Part shown: piece by piece, positions 11,568 to 19,377 of the stretch | How the letters are laid out: every line of letters begins with the position of its first letter | Position numbering within the stretch: position 1 is the first letter of the stretch | Assembly: GCA_949300325.1 (NCBI GenBank) | Contig: CASGDQ010000044.1 | Coordinates: 1 to 34,833 of the forward strand | DNA length: 34,833 bases | Source of the DNA: an uncultured Spirochaetales bacterium | Lineage (GTDB): Bacteria; Spirochaetota; Spirochaetia; Sphaerochaetales; Sphaerochaetaceae | Direction: 5' to 3' | The notes under the pieces: model-generated | What the model was told of the DNA's origin: nothing | What the model saw: the letters and a program-made list of their open reading frames with translations, nothing else | Database searches by the model: none | Made by a program: the position numbers and the translations under genes

Positions 11568-11648
11568 TTATGTACCTCCATAAGGTGGAAAGACCACCCG
11601 TAACAGCACCGAAGTACCTGTGTGAAAACAAAATATGAATAGACACGT

Positions 11649-11698
11649 TATGCCATCGGAGAACTTCCGATGGCATATTCCCGGGGAAAATCCCCGGG
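11649..11698 (-). promoter_or_regulatory. Twin hairpins between rplL and rpoB
   Basis: Two adjacent perfect stems lie between rplL and rpoB: CCCGGGGA / TCCCCGGG with a 3-nt loop (11680-11698) and a 12-bp stem TATGCCATCGGA / TCCGATGGCATA with a 5-nt loop (11649-11677). Neither is followed by a U-run. In E. coli this same gap carries a partial terminator and an RNase III site that lower rpoBC relative to L7/L12; a comparable role is inferred by position and shape. Confidence 0.6.
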
Positions 11699-11716
11699 TA
11701 TTAAATCAGAAAAAGC

Positions 11717-12103
11717 TTACTCTACAGCCTTAACTTCGATAACGCAGCCGGCAGCTTCAAGCTTCTCCTTCATGGATGCAGCTTCTTCCTTGCTTACGTT
11801 TTCCTTAAGAACACCACCGTTCTCGCAGAGGTCCTTTGCTTCCTTGAGGCCAAGACCGGTTACACCGCGGACTTCCTTGATGCATGCGATCTTCTTTGCC
11901 GCATCGACGCTCTTAAGAACGACGTTGAACTCGGTCGGCTCTTCAGCAGCAGCCTCACCGCCAGCGGCAGCACCAGGAGCAACAGCAACTGCAGCAGCGG
12001 CAGCCTGTACACCAAACTTCTCTTCCATCATCTTGATGAGTTCAGAAACTTCCATTACGCTCATTGCGGCGATGGATTCCAAGATTTCTTCTTTTGTAGC
12101 CAT
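11717..12103 (-). CDS. rplL: 50S ribosomal protein L7/L12
   Basis: 128 residues. An N-terminal dimerisation helix pair ([27 protein letters not shown]) is followed by an Ala/Gly/Pro-rich flexible hinge and the C-terminal factor-binding domain (EFNVVLKS...[24 protein letters not shown]). L7/L12 forms the ribosomal stalk that recruits translation GTPases. A clear AAGGAG precedes the ATG. A hairpin (ACGGTTTTAG / CTAAACCGT) lies in the 66-nt gap after rplJ and may help the higher output of L12 compared with L10. Confidence 0.98.
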   Translation of the reverse strand: MATKEEILESIAAMSVMEVSELIKMMEEKFGVQAAAAAVAVAPGAAAGGEAAAEEPTEFNVVLKSVDAAKKIACIKEVRGVTGLGLKEAKDLCENGGVLKENVSKEEAASMKEKLEAAGCVIEVKAVE

Positions 12104-12169
12104 ATTATCTACTCCTTATAAAAATTTTTTTTCAACGGTTTAGCAGGTTACTCGTAGACTAAAACCGTA

Positions 12170-12703
12170 TTACTCTGCATTCGCGGGTGCTTCAGATGCA
12201 CCACCTTTCGACTCCACATAAGCAAGCAATGTTGCAGCAAGCTTCTGGACCGGGGCCTTCATCGTTCCCATCAAGGATGCGATAAGCTCGAGCTTGGTCG
12301 GGAGCTTGGAAAGCTGCTCGATCTGCTCTGCAGTCATCAATTCTCCGTTGACGAGCGCGCCCTTCACTTCAAGTTTTCCATTGTCCTTTGCAGCCTGGAA
12401 GAGAACCTTTGCAACAACGTTTGCCGTATCCCCTTTTGCAAGAGCGACAGCGGTCGGTCCAATCATCTGCTCCTCAGCTCCTCCCTTATCGAGATTCTTG
12501 AGAGCGATCTTGGCATAGCGGTTCTTAACAACGCGGTATGCTGCATCTTCCTTCCTGAGAGCCTTGCGGATCTCAGTGATCTGGGCAACGGTCATTCCCC
12601 TGTAGTTCGTGAAGATATATCCATCGTATCCGGCAAACTCATCGCTGAGCGCCTTTACGGCATCTTCCTTGGCCTGAGTGACTCTTGTCTTATAATCGTC
12701 CAT
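12170..12703 (-). CDS. rplJ: 50S ribosomal protein L10
   Basis: 177 residues, normal for L10, which anchors L7/L12 dimers to 23S rRNA through its C-terminal helix. The motif YIFTNYRGMTVAQITEIRKALRKEDAAYRVVKNRYAKIAL is typical. Its Shine-Dalgarno GAGGAGG overlaps the rplA stop codon (TGAGGAGGATTTGAATG). The gap to rplA is only 11 nt, so there is no room for the long L10-binding leader found before rplJ in many bacteria. Confidence 0.98.
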   Translation of the reverse strand: MDDYKTRVTQAKEDAVKALSDEFAGYDGYIFTNYRGMTVAQITEIRKALRKEDAAYRVVKNRYAKIALKNLDKGGAEEQMIGPTAVALAKGDTANVVAKVLFQAAKDNGKLEVKGALVNGELMTAEQIEQLSKLPTKLELIASLMGTMKAPVQKLAATLLAYVESKGGASEAPANAE

Positions 12704-12714
12704 TCAAATCCTCC

Positions 12715-13410
12715 TCAGTTGCTGGCTACAGCCAGAAGATCTTTGACATCCACGTGGACACCGGGGCCCATTGTGGAGGAGAGAGCAACGGAAAGGACAA
12801 AATCGCCCTTGCTGTCGCTGGGTCTCTTACGGACAATCTCATCGATGGTCACACGTGTGTTCTCGGCAATCTGAGAGGCCTCCATGTTGACCTTGCCTAC
12901 AGCAAGATGAACAACACCGGTCTTATCGCTTCTGAATTCCGTGCGTCCTTTGTTGAGTTCTGCAAGAGCTTCCTTGATGTCGTTTGTAACCGTATGTGTC
13001 TTCGGGTTAGGCATCAATCCCCTTCTTCCGAGGATCGGTCCAAGCCTACCGACATCCTTCATCATGTCAGGTGTTGCAACTGCGATATCGAAATCGAGCC
13101 AACCGCCCCTGATTTTTTCGATGAGGTCGTTATCTCCGACATATGCGGCTCCAGCCTCTTCAGCTTCCTTTGCCTTGTCACCCTTTGCGAAGACAAGAAT
13201 CTTCTTCTGGGCGGAAAACTGGTTCGGCAACACTACGGTATCCCTGACAGACTGACTCTTTTTAAGGTTGAGCTTGACGGAAACTTCAACAGTCTCTGGG
13301 AACTTTGCAAAAGCAAGCTCCTTTACGAGAGCGACAGCCTCGTCAACCGTATAAACCTTGGTCCTGTCAATCTTCTTGATGGCTTCCTGATATTTCTTAC
13401 CTCTTTTCAT
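12715..13410 (-). CDS. rplA: 50S ribosomal protein L1
   Basis: 231 residues beginning [20 protein letters not shown], the standard L1 start, with the RNA-binding core [23 protein letters not shown]1 forms the mobile stalk near the ribosomal E site and in other bacteria represses its own L11-L1 mRNA. The ATG lies one base after the rplK stop (TAAGATG), so the two are translationally coupled. A possible L1-binding fold is in the gap before rplK. Confidence 0.98.
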   Translation of the reverse strand: MKRGKKYQEAIKKIDRTKVYTVDEAVALVKELAFAKFPETVEVSVKLNLKKSQSVRDTVVLPNQFSAQKKILVFAKGDKAKEAEEAGAAYVGDNDLIEKIRGGWLDFDIAVATPDMMKDVGRLGPILGRRGLMPNPKTHTVTNDIKEALAELNKGRTEFRSDKTGVVHLAVGKVNMEASQIAENTRVTIDEIVRKRPSDSKGDFVLSVALSSTMGPGVHVDVKDLLAVASN

Positions 13411-13411
13411 C

Positions 13412-13843
13412 TTACTTCTCCACCTCTACACCCATCGAGCGGGCAGTTCCTGCGACAATCCTCTTTGCAGCGTCGATGTCGTTTGCATTGAGATCGGGCA
13501 TTTTCGTAGTTGCGATTTCAGTAAGCTGAGCATCGGTGAGCTTTCCGACCTTCACCTTGTTCGGTGTGCCGCTGGCAGTCTGAAGACCAAGAGCCTTCTT
13601 GATGAGAACAGCAGCAGGAGGGGTCTTGAGCTCGAAAGTGAAGCTCTTGTCCTGGTAAACCGTAATGACAACAGGGATGATGAGTCCAGCTTCGAACGAC
13701 TTGGTTTTGTCGTTGAACTGCTGAACGAACTGTGGGGCACTGACACCATGAGGACCAAGTGCCGGACCAATTGGAGGTGCCGGTGTGGCCTTCTGTGCCG
13801 GGCACTGCAATTTGATGATCGCAGTCACCTTTTTCTTTGCCAT
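13412..13843 (-). CDS. rplK: 50S ribosomal protein L11
   Basis: 143 residues. It has the proline-rich N-terminal segment [21 protein letters not shown] and the C-terminal rRNA-binding segment ending [18 protein letters not shown]11 forms the GTPase-associated centre with 23S rRNA. Its Shine-Dalgarno AAGGAGAAAGAT precedes the ATG. It opens the L11-L1-L10-L12 block, 158 nt after nusG, and that gap carries structured RNA. Confidence 0.98.
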   Translation of the reverse strand: MAKKKVTAIIKLQCPAQKATPAPPIGPALGPHGVSAPQFVQQFNDKTKSFEAGLIIPVVITVYQDKSFTFELKTPPAAVLIKKALGLQTASGTPNKVKVGKLTDAQLTEIATTKMPDLNANDIDAAKRIVAGTARSMGVEVEK

Positions 13844-13902
13844 ATCTTTCTCCTTACGCTCGCGGCCTGGTCTGAGTTGACCGGATTATTCGGGCCGTGC
13901 GC

Positions 13903-13955
13903 TGGTATTAACGCCTGTCATACGATCAGGCTCCCACCTTGCTATTGCAAGGGAG
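13903..13955 (-). promoter_or_regulatory. Structured nusG-rplK leader, possible L1 operator
   Basis: On the minus strand GCCTG / CAGGC form a stem-loop flanked by GGTGGGA on the 5' side and GTTAATACC on the 3' side, so GGT / ACC can close an asymmetric internal loop. GGUGGGAG before such a stem resembles what I recall of L1-binding leaders before rplK. The GGGAG is also part of an upstream inverted repeat, 13931-13955 (CTCCCTTGC / GCAAGG...GGGAG), which would compete with the first fold. A TTGACA at 13980-13985 with a poor -10 could be a weak internal promoter. Confidence 0.4.
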
Positions 13956-14001
13956 TAATCATGCATTAAAATTGACAAATGTCAAAAATCCGGCCTTCCA
14001 A

Positions 14002-14574
14002 TTACTGGATGACCTTCTCCGCCTGCGAAAAATCCACATCGACAGGTGTGAATCTTCCAAGAATCTCCAGAGAAAGGCGGAGTCTTCCCTTCTGAAGATC
14101 GATCTCCTCGACAGTTCCTTTGAAAGAAGCAAAAGGACCAGATGTGACAAGAACCTCCTCGCCCACTACAAAATCCTGTTTCGGGCGGAAAGTCTTCTCC
14201 GGAGCCAGCTCTCCTGTGCGCTCCAAAATAGAGCGGTGCTCCCTTTGGGAAAGAGGTTTGGGCATCGAACGTCCGCTCTTATCTGCGGAAATGAATCCCG
14301 TGACACCCTGGATCCTGATTATCTTACTGGTTACCTGGCGCCAGGTGGACTCTTCAAGATCAAGCTCGACGAGGATATATCCCGGCAGGACCTTGCGCAG
14401 CTCCATCTTTTTCTCACCCTTGTCATTAAGGGTTTCGACCGTCTCCATAGGGACGTTGACTCCTGTGCAATATACCGCAAACTCCGGATCCATCTGCCTA
14501 AGCTTGTTGATGATCCTTTCGATCTTCTGCTCGTATCCTGAATATGTATGTACTACGTACCAACCCTTAGCCAT
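14002..14574 (-). CDS. nusG: Transcription termination/antitermination factor NusG
   Basis: 190 residues starting MAKGWYVVHTYSGYEQKIER. The N-terminal NGN domain (to about residue 120) binds RNA polymerase across the clamp, and the C-terminal KOW domain (VVGEEVLVTSGPFASFKGTVEEID) contacts Rho or S10. The ATG at 14574 is chosen over a TTG two codons earlier because AAGGA lies 6-7 nt before it. The secE stop codon overlaps that Shine-Dalgarno. Length and order (secE-nusG-rplK) are standard. Confidence 0.97.
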   Translation of the reverse strand: MAKGWYVVHTYSGYEQKIERIINKLRQMDPEFAVYCTGVNVPMETVETLNDKGEKKMELRKVLPGYILVELDLEESTWRQVTSKIIRIQGVTGFISADKSGRSMPKPLSQREHRSILERTGELAPEKTFRPKQDFVVGEEVLVTSGPFASFKGTVEEIDLQKGRLRLSLEILGRFTPVDVDFSQAEKVIQ

Positions 14575-14583
14575 TTGCAATCC

Positions 14584-14763
14584 TTAGAACAACAGATCCA
14601 AACCGAGGCCGAGCAGTGTATCCACAAGGCCGAGAACAATTGCGAAGATGATGGTTGAAACAATCACAACCCAAGTGGACTGCAAAACAACCTGCTTGGA
14701 GGGCCAGGAAACCTTCTTCATTTCCAAGAAGCACTCCTTGAAATACTTGCCGATCTTCTTCAT
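14584..14763 (-). CDS. secE: Preprotein translocase subunit SecE
   Basis: 59 residues, the short single-span form of SecE that clamps SecY in the inner membrane. The family motif FLEMKKVSWPSKQVVLQST precedes one hydrophobic helix (VVIVSTIIFAIVLGLVDTLLG). The ATG at 14763 is preceded by AAGGAAG; longer upstream readings would run through tRNA-Trp and are not credible. It lies between tRNA-Trp and nusG. Confidence 0.95.
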   Translation of the reverse strand: MKKIGKYFKECFLEMKKVSWPSKQVVLQSTWVVIVSTIIFAIVLGLVDTLLGLGLDLLF

Positions 14764-14803
14764 TCTTAACTTCCTTATAAAACAACAAGGTTCAAGGGTC
14801 CTA

Positions 14804-14876
14804 CAGGCCAAGAGGGACTCGAACCCCCAACATGCGGTTTTGGAGACCGCCGCTCTACCATTGGAGCTATTGACCT
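14804..14876 (-). tRNA. tRNA-Trp (CCA)
   Basis: A 73-nt cloverleaf on the minus strand: acceptor AGGTCAA / TTGGCCT, D arm around AGCTCCAATGGTAGAGC, anticodon stem GCGGT / ACCGC with loop CTCCAAA (anticodon CCA) and T arm GGGGGTTCGAGTCCCTC. The discriminator is G and the 3' CCA is not encoded. It sits between rpmG and secE in the same transcript. Confidence 0.96.
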
Positions 14877-14908
14877 GTACGAACCTTGAACCAGGCTGCG
14901 TCAACCTT

Positions 14909-15088
14909 TTATTTAATCTTCGTTTCCCTATGAAGGGTGTGCTTATGCTCGAACGGGCAATACTTCATCAACTCAAGCTTGTTGGGAGTATTGCGGCGGT
15001 TCTTTTCCGTAGTGTAATTCTTCTGCTTACACTCCGTGCACTGAAGAGCAATCTTTTCTACAGGTCCTTTCTTTTTGTTAGATGCCAT
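14909..15088 (-). CDS. rpmG: 50S ribosomal protein L33 (three-cysteine variant)
   Basis: 59 residues: [20 protein letters not shown], then [20 protein letters not shown], then [19 protein letters not shown]. The N-terminal CTEC pair of the zinc-ribbon L33 type is present. The second pair is incomplete: CPFE in place of the usual CPxC, with histidines following (HKH) that might complete a site. GGAG precedes the ATG. It lies between tRNA-Thr and tRNA-Trp, the classical tRNA-rpmG-tRNA-secE-nusG order. Confidence 0.95.
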   Translation of the reverse strand: MASNKKKGPVEKIALQCTECKQKNYTTEKNRRNTPNKLELMKYCPFEHKHTLHRETKIK

Positions 15089-15125
15089 GTCTTTATCTCC
15101 TCGGTATAAACCGTTTTGCTTTTCA

Positions 15126-15198
15126 AGCCCTCGGCCGGATTCGAACCGGCGACCCCCACCTTACCATGGTGGTGCTCTACCGACTGAGCTACAAGGGC
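15126..15198 (-). tRNA. tRNA-Thr (GGT)
   Basis: A 73-nt cloverleaf on the minus strand: acceptor GCCCTTG / CGAGGGC with one G-U, D arm AGCTCAGTCGGTAGAGC, anticodon stem CCACC / GGTGG with loop ATGGTAA (anticodon GGT) and T arm GCCGGTTCGAATCCGGC. The discriminator is T and CCA is not encoded. It is the first gene of the long transcription unit. Confidence 0.96.
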
Positions 15199-15264
15199 GC
15201 TCATGGATTTTCCATAACATGGAAGCATGGGCCAAAACCATGTCGGCCAAAACATGCAACAGCT

Positions 15265-15293
15265 ACGATAACAAAGACAGGATGATTTGTCAA
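15265..15293 (-). promoter_or_regulatory. Main promoter of the tRNA-Thr...rpsG unit
   Basis: TTGACA (15288-15293), 17-bp spacer and TATCGT (15265-15270) on the minus strand. Transcription should begin near 15258, about 60 nt before the mature tRNA-Thr. No other comparable promoter is visible until the terminator after rpsG, so one transcript probably spans the secE, ribosomal and rpoBC genes. Confidence 0.8.
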
Positions 15294-15460
15294 TAGCTAT
15301 GAAATCGAATTTCTTTTCATGGAAAAAAATTGTGCAATATCGATGCAGGGATGCTCATAGATAAGCATATAAGATGGGACAGATGCCTTTTTTCTTTTGA
15401 TTTTTTCCGCCGTTTCTTATTTCCAGAAGCATTTAATTTTGTTTAACATCGTTTTTGCAG

Positions 15461-15490
15461 TTGAATACATTGCAAAAAATTATCTATTAT
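15461..15490 (+). promoter_or_regulatory. Probable promoter of glgP
   Basis: TTGAAT (15461-15466) and TATTAT (15485-15490) are separated by 18 bp, 58 nt before the glgP start codon. The surrounding 15300-15460 stretch is AT-rich and carries only a weak inverted repeat (ATGCT / AGCAT, 15352-15369); I see no gene there. Confidence 0.45.
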
Positions 15491-15547
15491 ACAATAGACT
15501 GTTTTCATCCCTTTCCAACGGAAAGGACAACTAAATTAGGAGAATAT

Positions 15548-18058
15548 ATGGCAAACGAAATCAAGACCCGTTATGGCAAAACAGCAAAGGACATCGCACA
15601 GGACTTTGCGGAACAGCTCAAGTACGGCTTGGACAGCGACGTATACCACACCGACGACCAGTCCAGATACCAGGCCATAAGCCTTGCAATCCGTGACAGG
15701 ATCATCCACCAGTGGGATCTGTCGAGAAAAACGCATAGAAGCAAGAACAGCAAAAGAGTCTATTACCTCTCATTGGAATTCCTGATGGGAAGAGCCATGA
15801 CAAACAATGTTATCAACCTCGGGCTTGAGCAGCCTGTGAAGGATGCTCTCAAAAGCCTCGGATACGACTGGGAGGAGCTAAGGGACCAGGAACCGGATGC
15901 GGGACTTGGAAACGGCGGCCTCGGAAGGCTTGCCGCCTGCTTCCTCGACTCTCTCGCAACCCTTGAAATCCCCGCTTTCGGCTATGGAATACGTTATAAC
16001 TACGGCATCTTCAAGCAGCAGATCAAAAACGGATGGCAATCCGAGCAGCCGGACAACTGGCTCAAGGACGGCAACCCGTGGGAAATCATGAGAAGGGACC
16101 GCGTATATCCGGTATACTTCGGAGGCCAGGTCAAGCAGTTCAAGGAGAACGGCAGGGACATCTTCGTATGGGAACCGGCTGAGCAGGTTAACGGAATCGC
16201 ATACGATACCCCGATAGTCGGTTATGGCGGAAAGACCATAAACACGCTCCGCCTCTGGTCCGCAACCAGTCCGGACGGCTTTTCTTTCGAGGAGTTCAAC
16301 AGCGGGGACTATACCGAGGCTGTAAGGAACAAGATCAACGCAGAGACGCTCTCGCAGGTGCTCTACCCCAATGACACGCTCTACATGGGCAAGGAGCTAA
16401 GGCTCAAGCAGCAGTACTTCTTCGTATCCTGCTCCCTTCAGGACACGATCAGAAGGACAAAGAGGGACGGCATAGCATGGAAGGATTTCCCGTCAAAGGC
16501 CGCAATCCAGCTCAACGACACCCACCCCTCCCTGGCCATTCCAGAGCTCATGAGGCTCCTCATAGACCAGGAAGGCCTCGGCTGGGATGAGGCTTGGGAC
16601 ATCACAGTAAAGACGATGGGATATACAAACCACACCCTCATGCCGGAGGCTCTTGAGAAATGGGCGCTTCCGATGATTGAGAAGATTCTTCCGCGCCACA
16701 TGCAGATCATCTACGAAATCAATCAGCGCTTCATTTCCCAGGCAGTATCCTTCTTCCCGATGCAGAGCGACAAGATCGCAAAGGTCTCCATCATCGAGGA
16801 ATCCAACCCGAAGATGGTCCGCATGGCCAACCTATCCATCATCGGAAGCCACAGCACCAACGGTGTTGCGGAGCTCCACAGCGAACTTCTAAAGACATCG
16901 ATGTTCCCGGAATTCAATCTCATCTACCCCGAAAGGTTCAATAACAAGACAAACGGAATCACCCAAAGGAGATGGCTGCTGGATGCGAACCCGAAGCTGG
17001 CAAAAAAGATCTCAGATACGATCGGAAGCGGATGGATCACTGATTTTGATGAAATCAGGAAACTCGAATCTTACGCAGACGATCCTGCATTCTTGGAGGA
17101 TTTTGCGAAAATAAAGTATGAGTGCAAGCTCAATGCTGCGAAATTCCTTAAAAAGGACTGCGGGATAATACTGAATCCGGACATGCTTCTTGATGTGCAG
17201 GTCAAGAGGATCCATGAATACAAGAGACAGCTTCTTAACGCCCTCAACATCCTCATGATCTATAACAGGATGAAGAACGACAGGGCTTATCTTGAAAGCT
17301 TCCCGCCGACCACATTCCTCTTCGGAGGCAAGGCCGCACCGGGATATGTAAACGCAAAGCTGATCATCAAGTTCATAAACAACATCGCGAACGTGATCAA
17401 CAACGACAGCCAGGTGAATAGGGTGCTGCAGGTATATTTCATGCCCAACTACCGCGTCACGATGGCCGAGAACATCATTCCTGCAACCAATATCAGCGAG
17501 CAGATCTCAACAGCAGGCACGGAGGCCTCCGGCACTGGCAACATGAAATTCATGTGCAACGGAGCGCTTACGCTCGGAACCCTTGACGGGGCTAATGTGG
17601 AGATGGCGGAAGAAGTCGGAATGGACAACATCTTCATCTTCGGACACACAGAGACCCAGATCAGGGAGCTTGGCAAGGACTATGATCCGCAGGCATGGGT
17701 GGATAAGGATGAGGAGATCGCGTCCATGATAGCTCTCATAGAATCCGATTACTTCAATATCCATGAACCTGGAATATTCGAGCCTCTCAGGAAATCCCTG
17801 TTCGATTATGGTGATAAATATTTCCTCTTTGCAGACCTCAGGATGTACCACAACAGACATGCAGAAGCGGAAAAGCTCTACAGGGACGATCAGAGGAGCT
17901 GGAACAGAAAAGCGGTCATAAACATCGCAGGTTCTGCAAAGTTCAGCTCGGACAGAACAATACTGGAGTATGCAAACGACATCTGGCACGTCTCTCCGTG
18001 CAAGGTAAAAAAGAGCAAGATCGACAGCGTTCTCGACGATGCGGCAAACAAGGATTGA
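15548..18058 (+). CDS. glgP: Glycogen/starch phosphorylase
   Basis: 836 residues; cleaves alpha-1,4-glucan ends with phosphate to give glucose 1-phosphate. The ATG at 15548 follows TTAGGAGAATAT; a longer reading from 15455 lacks a ribosome site. Recognisable stretches are EFLMGRAMTNNVINLGL, DAGLGNGGLGRLAACFLDSLA, GYGIRYNYGIFKQ and EASGTGNMKFMCNGALTLGT, with the pyridoxal-phosphate lysine at Lys667. VQVKRIHEYKRQLLN is also conserved. Length is normal. It stands alone, with a probable terminator beyond its stop inside the facing DUF554 gene. No other glycogen genes are nearby. Confidence 0.97.
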   Translation: MANEIKTRYGKTAKDIAQDFAEQLKYGLDSDVYHTDDQSRYQAISLAIRDRIIHQWDLSRKTHRSKNSKRVYYLSLEFLMGRAMTNNVINLGLEQPVKDALKSLGYDWEELRDQEPDAGLGNGGLGRLAACFLDSLATLEIPAFGYGIRYNYGIFKQQIKNGWQSEQPDNWLKDGNPWEIMRRDRVYPVYFGGQVKQFKENGRDIFVWEPAEQVNGIAYDTPIVGYGGKTINTLRLWSATSPDGFSFEEFNSGDYTEAVRNKINAETLSQVLYPNDTLYMGKELRLKQQYFFVSCSLQDTIRRTKRDGIAWKDFPSKAAIQLNDTHPSLAIPELMRLLIDQEGLGWDEAWDITVKTMGYTNHTLMPEALEKWALPMIEKILPRHMQIIYEINQRFISQAVSFFPMQSDKIAKVSIIEESNPKMVRMANLSIIGSHSTNGVAELHSELLKTSMFPEFNLIYPERFNNKTNGITQRRWLLDANPKLAKKISDTIGSGWITDFDEIRKLESYADDPAFLEDFAKIKYECKLNAAKFLKKDCGIILNPDMLLDVQVKRIHEYKRQLLNALNILMIYNRMKNDRAYLESFPPTTFLFGGKAAPGYVNAKLIIKFINNIANVINNDSQVNRVLQVYFMPNYRVTMAENIIPATNISEQISTAGTEASGTGNMKFMCNGALTLGTLDGANVEMAEEVGMDNIFIFGHTETQIRELGKDYDPQAWVDKDEEIASMIALIESDYFNIHEPGIFEPLRKSLFDYGDKYFLFADLRMYHNRHAEAEKLYRDDQRSWNRKAVINIAGSAKFSSDRTILEYANDIWHVSPCKVKKSKIDSVLDDAANKD

Positions 18059-18076
18059 GAGAAGAAAGAATCTTCC

Positions 18077-18760
18077 TCATACCAAGTTCGCCAATGAGCC
18101 CAGATAAAGAATGAAAGGGGCGAACACCAAGGCCGGAAGGAAATTTCCGGTCTTTATTTTTTTCACCTCGAGCAGGCCGAGTGCGAGCATCAGCAGAAGG
18201 AAGCCGCCGCTTGCGCTTATGACAGCTATGCCCTCCTCTCCCAGAATCGGGGAAATCCAGGCTCCGGCTAATGTGAAAAAGCCCTGGTAAACAATGATCG
18301 TCAAAGAGGAAAGATACACGCCTTTGCCATAAGCGGCGGCAAATACGATCGCCATGAAACCGTCCATCACGCTTTTGACAAGGATCAGATTCCATCCTTG
18401 TCCGGTTCCCGCCTCTATGCTTCCCACAATGCTCATGGCGCCCGAGCAGAAAAGCAGGGAGGAATTCAGAAATGCCGTACCGAAGGAAGAATCCCCTTCA
18501 CCTGCGAATTTATTTCCCAAAGCCTCTACGCGATCCTCGATCTTCAACCACGTTCCTACAAAGCCTCCGAAGATGAGAGAGAACAGGATCACCAGAGTCT
18601 CAGAAGAAGAAACTGCCATATCCAAACCGAGCACAAGCGTGACAAGGCCGGCAGAAACCATAACGATTTTTTTGAAATCCTCTCCAATCCTGGATTTGAA
18701 AACAAGTCCGACCGTGGCTCCCAGGATAACAGCCAAGGCATTGATTATTGTGGCACCCAT
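18077..18760 (-). CDS. DUF554 integral membrane protein
   Basis: 227 residues with the DUF554 look (YdfK/YqgA-like): MGATIINALAVILGATVGLVFKSRI, then several hydrophobic spans (about 30-65, 95-115, 130-165, 170-205), ending LVFAPFILYLGSLANLV. The function of this family is not established. The ATG at 18760 has no Shine-Dalgarno; a TTGAAA / 18 bp / TAATCT promoter ends 7 nt before it, pointing to a leaderless mRNA. It faces glgP tail-to-tail with 18 nt between stops and diverges from the nucleotidyltransferase gene. Confidence 0.85.
   Translation of the reverse strand: MGATIINALAVILGATVGLVFKSRIGEDFKKIVMVSAGLVTLVLGLDMAVSSSETLVILFSLIFGGFVGTWLKIEDRVEALGNKFAGEGDSSFGTAFLNSSLLFCSGAMSIVGSIEAGTGQGWNLILVKSVMDGFMAIVFAAAYGKGVYLSSLTIIVYQGFFTLAGAWISPILGEEGIAVISASGGFLLLMLALGLLEVKKIKTGNFLPALVFAPFILYLGSLANLV
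18131..18163 (+). terminator. Probable glgP terminator inside the DUF554 coding region
   Basis: On the plus strand GGCCGGAA / TTCCGGTC (18131-18138 and 18145-18152, one G-U) forms an 8-bp stem with a 6-nt loop, followed by a T-rich run (TTTATTTTTTTT). It is 73 nt past the glgP stop, inside the 3' end of the opposing gene. Confidence 0.6.
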
Positions 18761-18767
18761 GAAAAGA

Positions 18768-18806
18768 AGATTAAAACTTTTATTTTATCGTTTTCAAGAT
18801 TAGAAT
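18768..18806. promoter_or_regulatory. Back-to-back leaderless-type promoters
   Basis: Only 53 nt separate two divergent start codons. Leftward: TTGAAA (18792-18797), 18 bp, TAATCT (18768-18773), then 7 nt to the ATG at 18760. Rightward: TAGAAT (18801-18806), then 7 nt to the ATG at 18814, with only a weak -35. Neither gene has a Shine-Dalgarno. Confidence 0.5.
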
Positions 18807-18813
18807 ACCGTAT

Positions 18814-19377
18814 ATGACGACAATTTTGCTGCTAGCCGGAATGTCGGCGAGAATGGGGAAAAACAAGCTGCTGCTTCCATATGGGAACAAGACAGTCCTT
18901 GAATATCCCTTAAAAATTGCCTTAAGGCACAGCAACGAGGTGATATGCGTCACAGGCTTTGAAAGAGAGCGTGTTGAGAAGGTGCTCTCAGCTTATGATG
19001 TGAAAATAAGATACAATCCGCACTTTATAGACGGGCAGAGGGGCAGCACTCTTCTTGGCCTGCAGGATGTGCATGACGATGCTGCAATACTGTTTGGAGA
19101 CCTTCCCCTGATAACCAGCGATGATTTTGAAAAAGGATGCCGCCTGGTGAAGGAGTTTCCTTACTGCCGTCCCATATATAACGGGACGCCGGGGCATCCC
19201 GTATTCATAGCTAAGGAAAAAATAAACGGCCTCGTATCGGATACGAGACCGTTCAAGGAATTTTTAAAGGATGCAGGATGCCGCTTCTATCCCGGCTCGC
19301 TAGGAACCGTATTCGATGTGGACACTCCTGAACGCTACGAATTGCTAATCAACAGAGAGAATCCCATCCTTCATTGA
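18814..19377 (+). CDS. MobA/MocA-like nucleotidyltransferase
   Basis: 187 residues with the NTP-transferase fold of the MobA/MocA group: LLLAGMSARMGKNKLLLPYGNKTVLEY (nucleotide-binding loop with GxSxRMGxxK), FGDLPLI for metal binding, GTPGHPVFI, and the DVDTPERYE C-terminal motif. Relatives attach CMP or GMP to molybdopterin; without other molybdenum genes here the substrate cannot be set. The ATG has no Shine-Dalgarno but a -10 box 7 nt upstream. Its last 33 nt overlap the end of clpB on the other strand. Confidence 0.8.
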   Translation: MTTILLLAGMSARMGKNKLLLPYGNKTVLEYPLKIALRHSNEVICVTGFERERVEKVLSAYDVKIRYNPHFIDGQRGSTLLGLQDVHDDAAILFGDLPLITSDDFEKGCRLVKEFPYCRPIYNGTPGHPVFIAKEKINGLVSDTRPFKEFLKDAGCRFYPGSLGTVFDVDTPERYELLINRENPILH

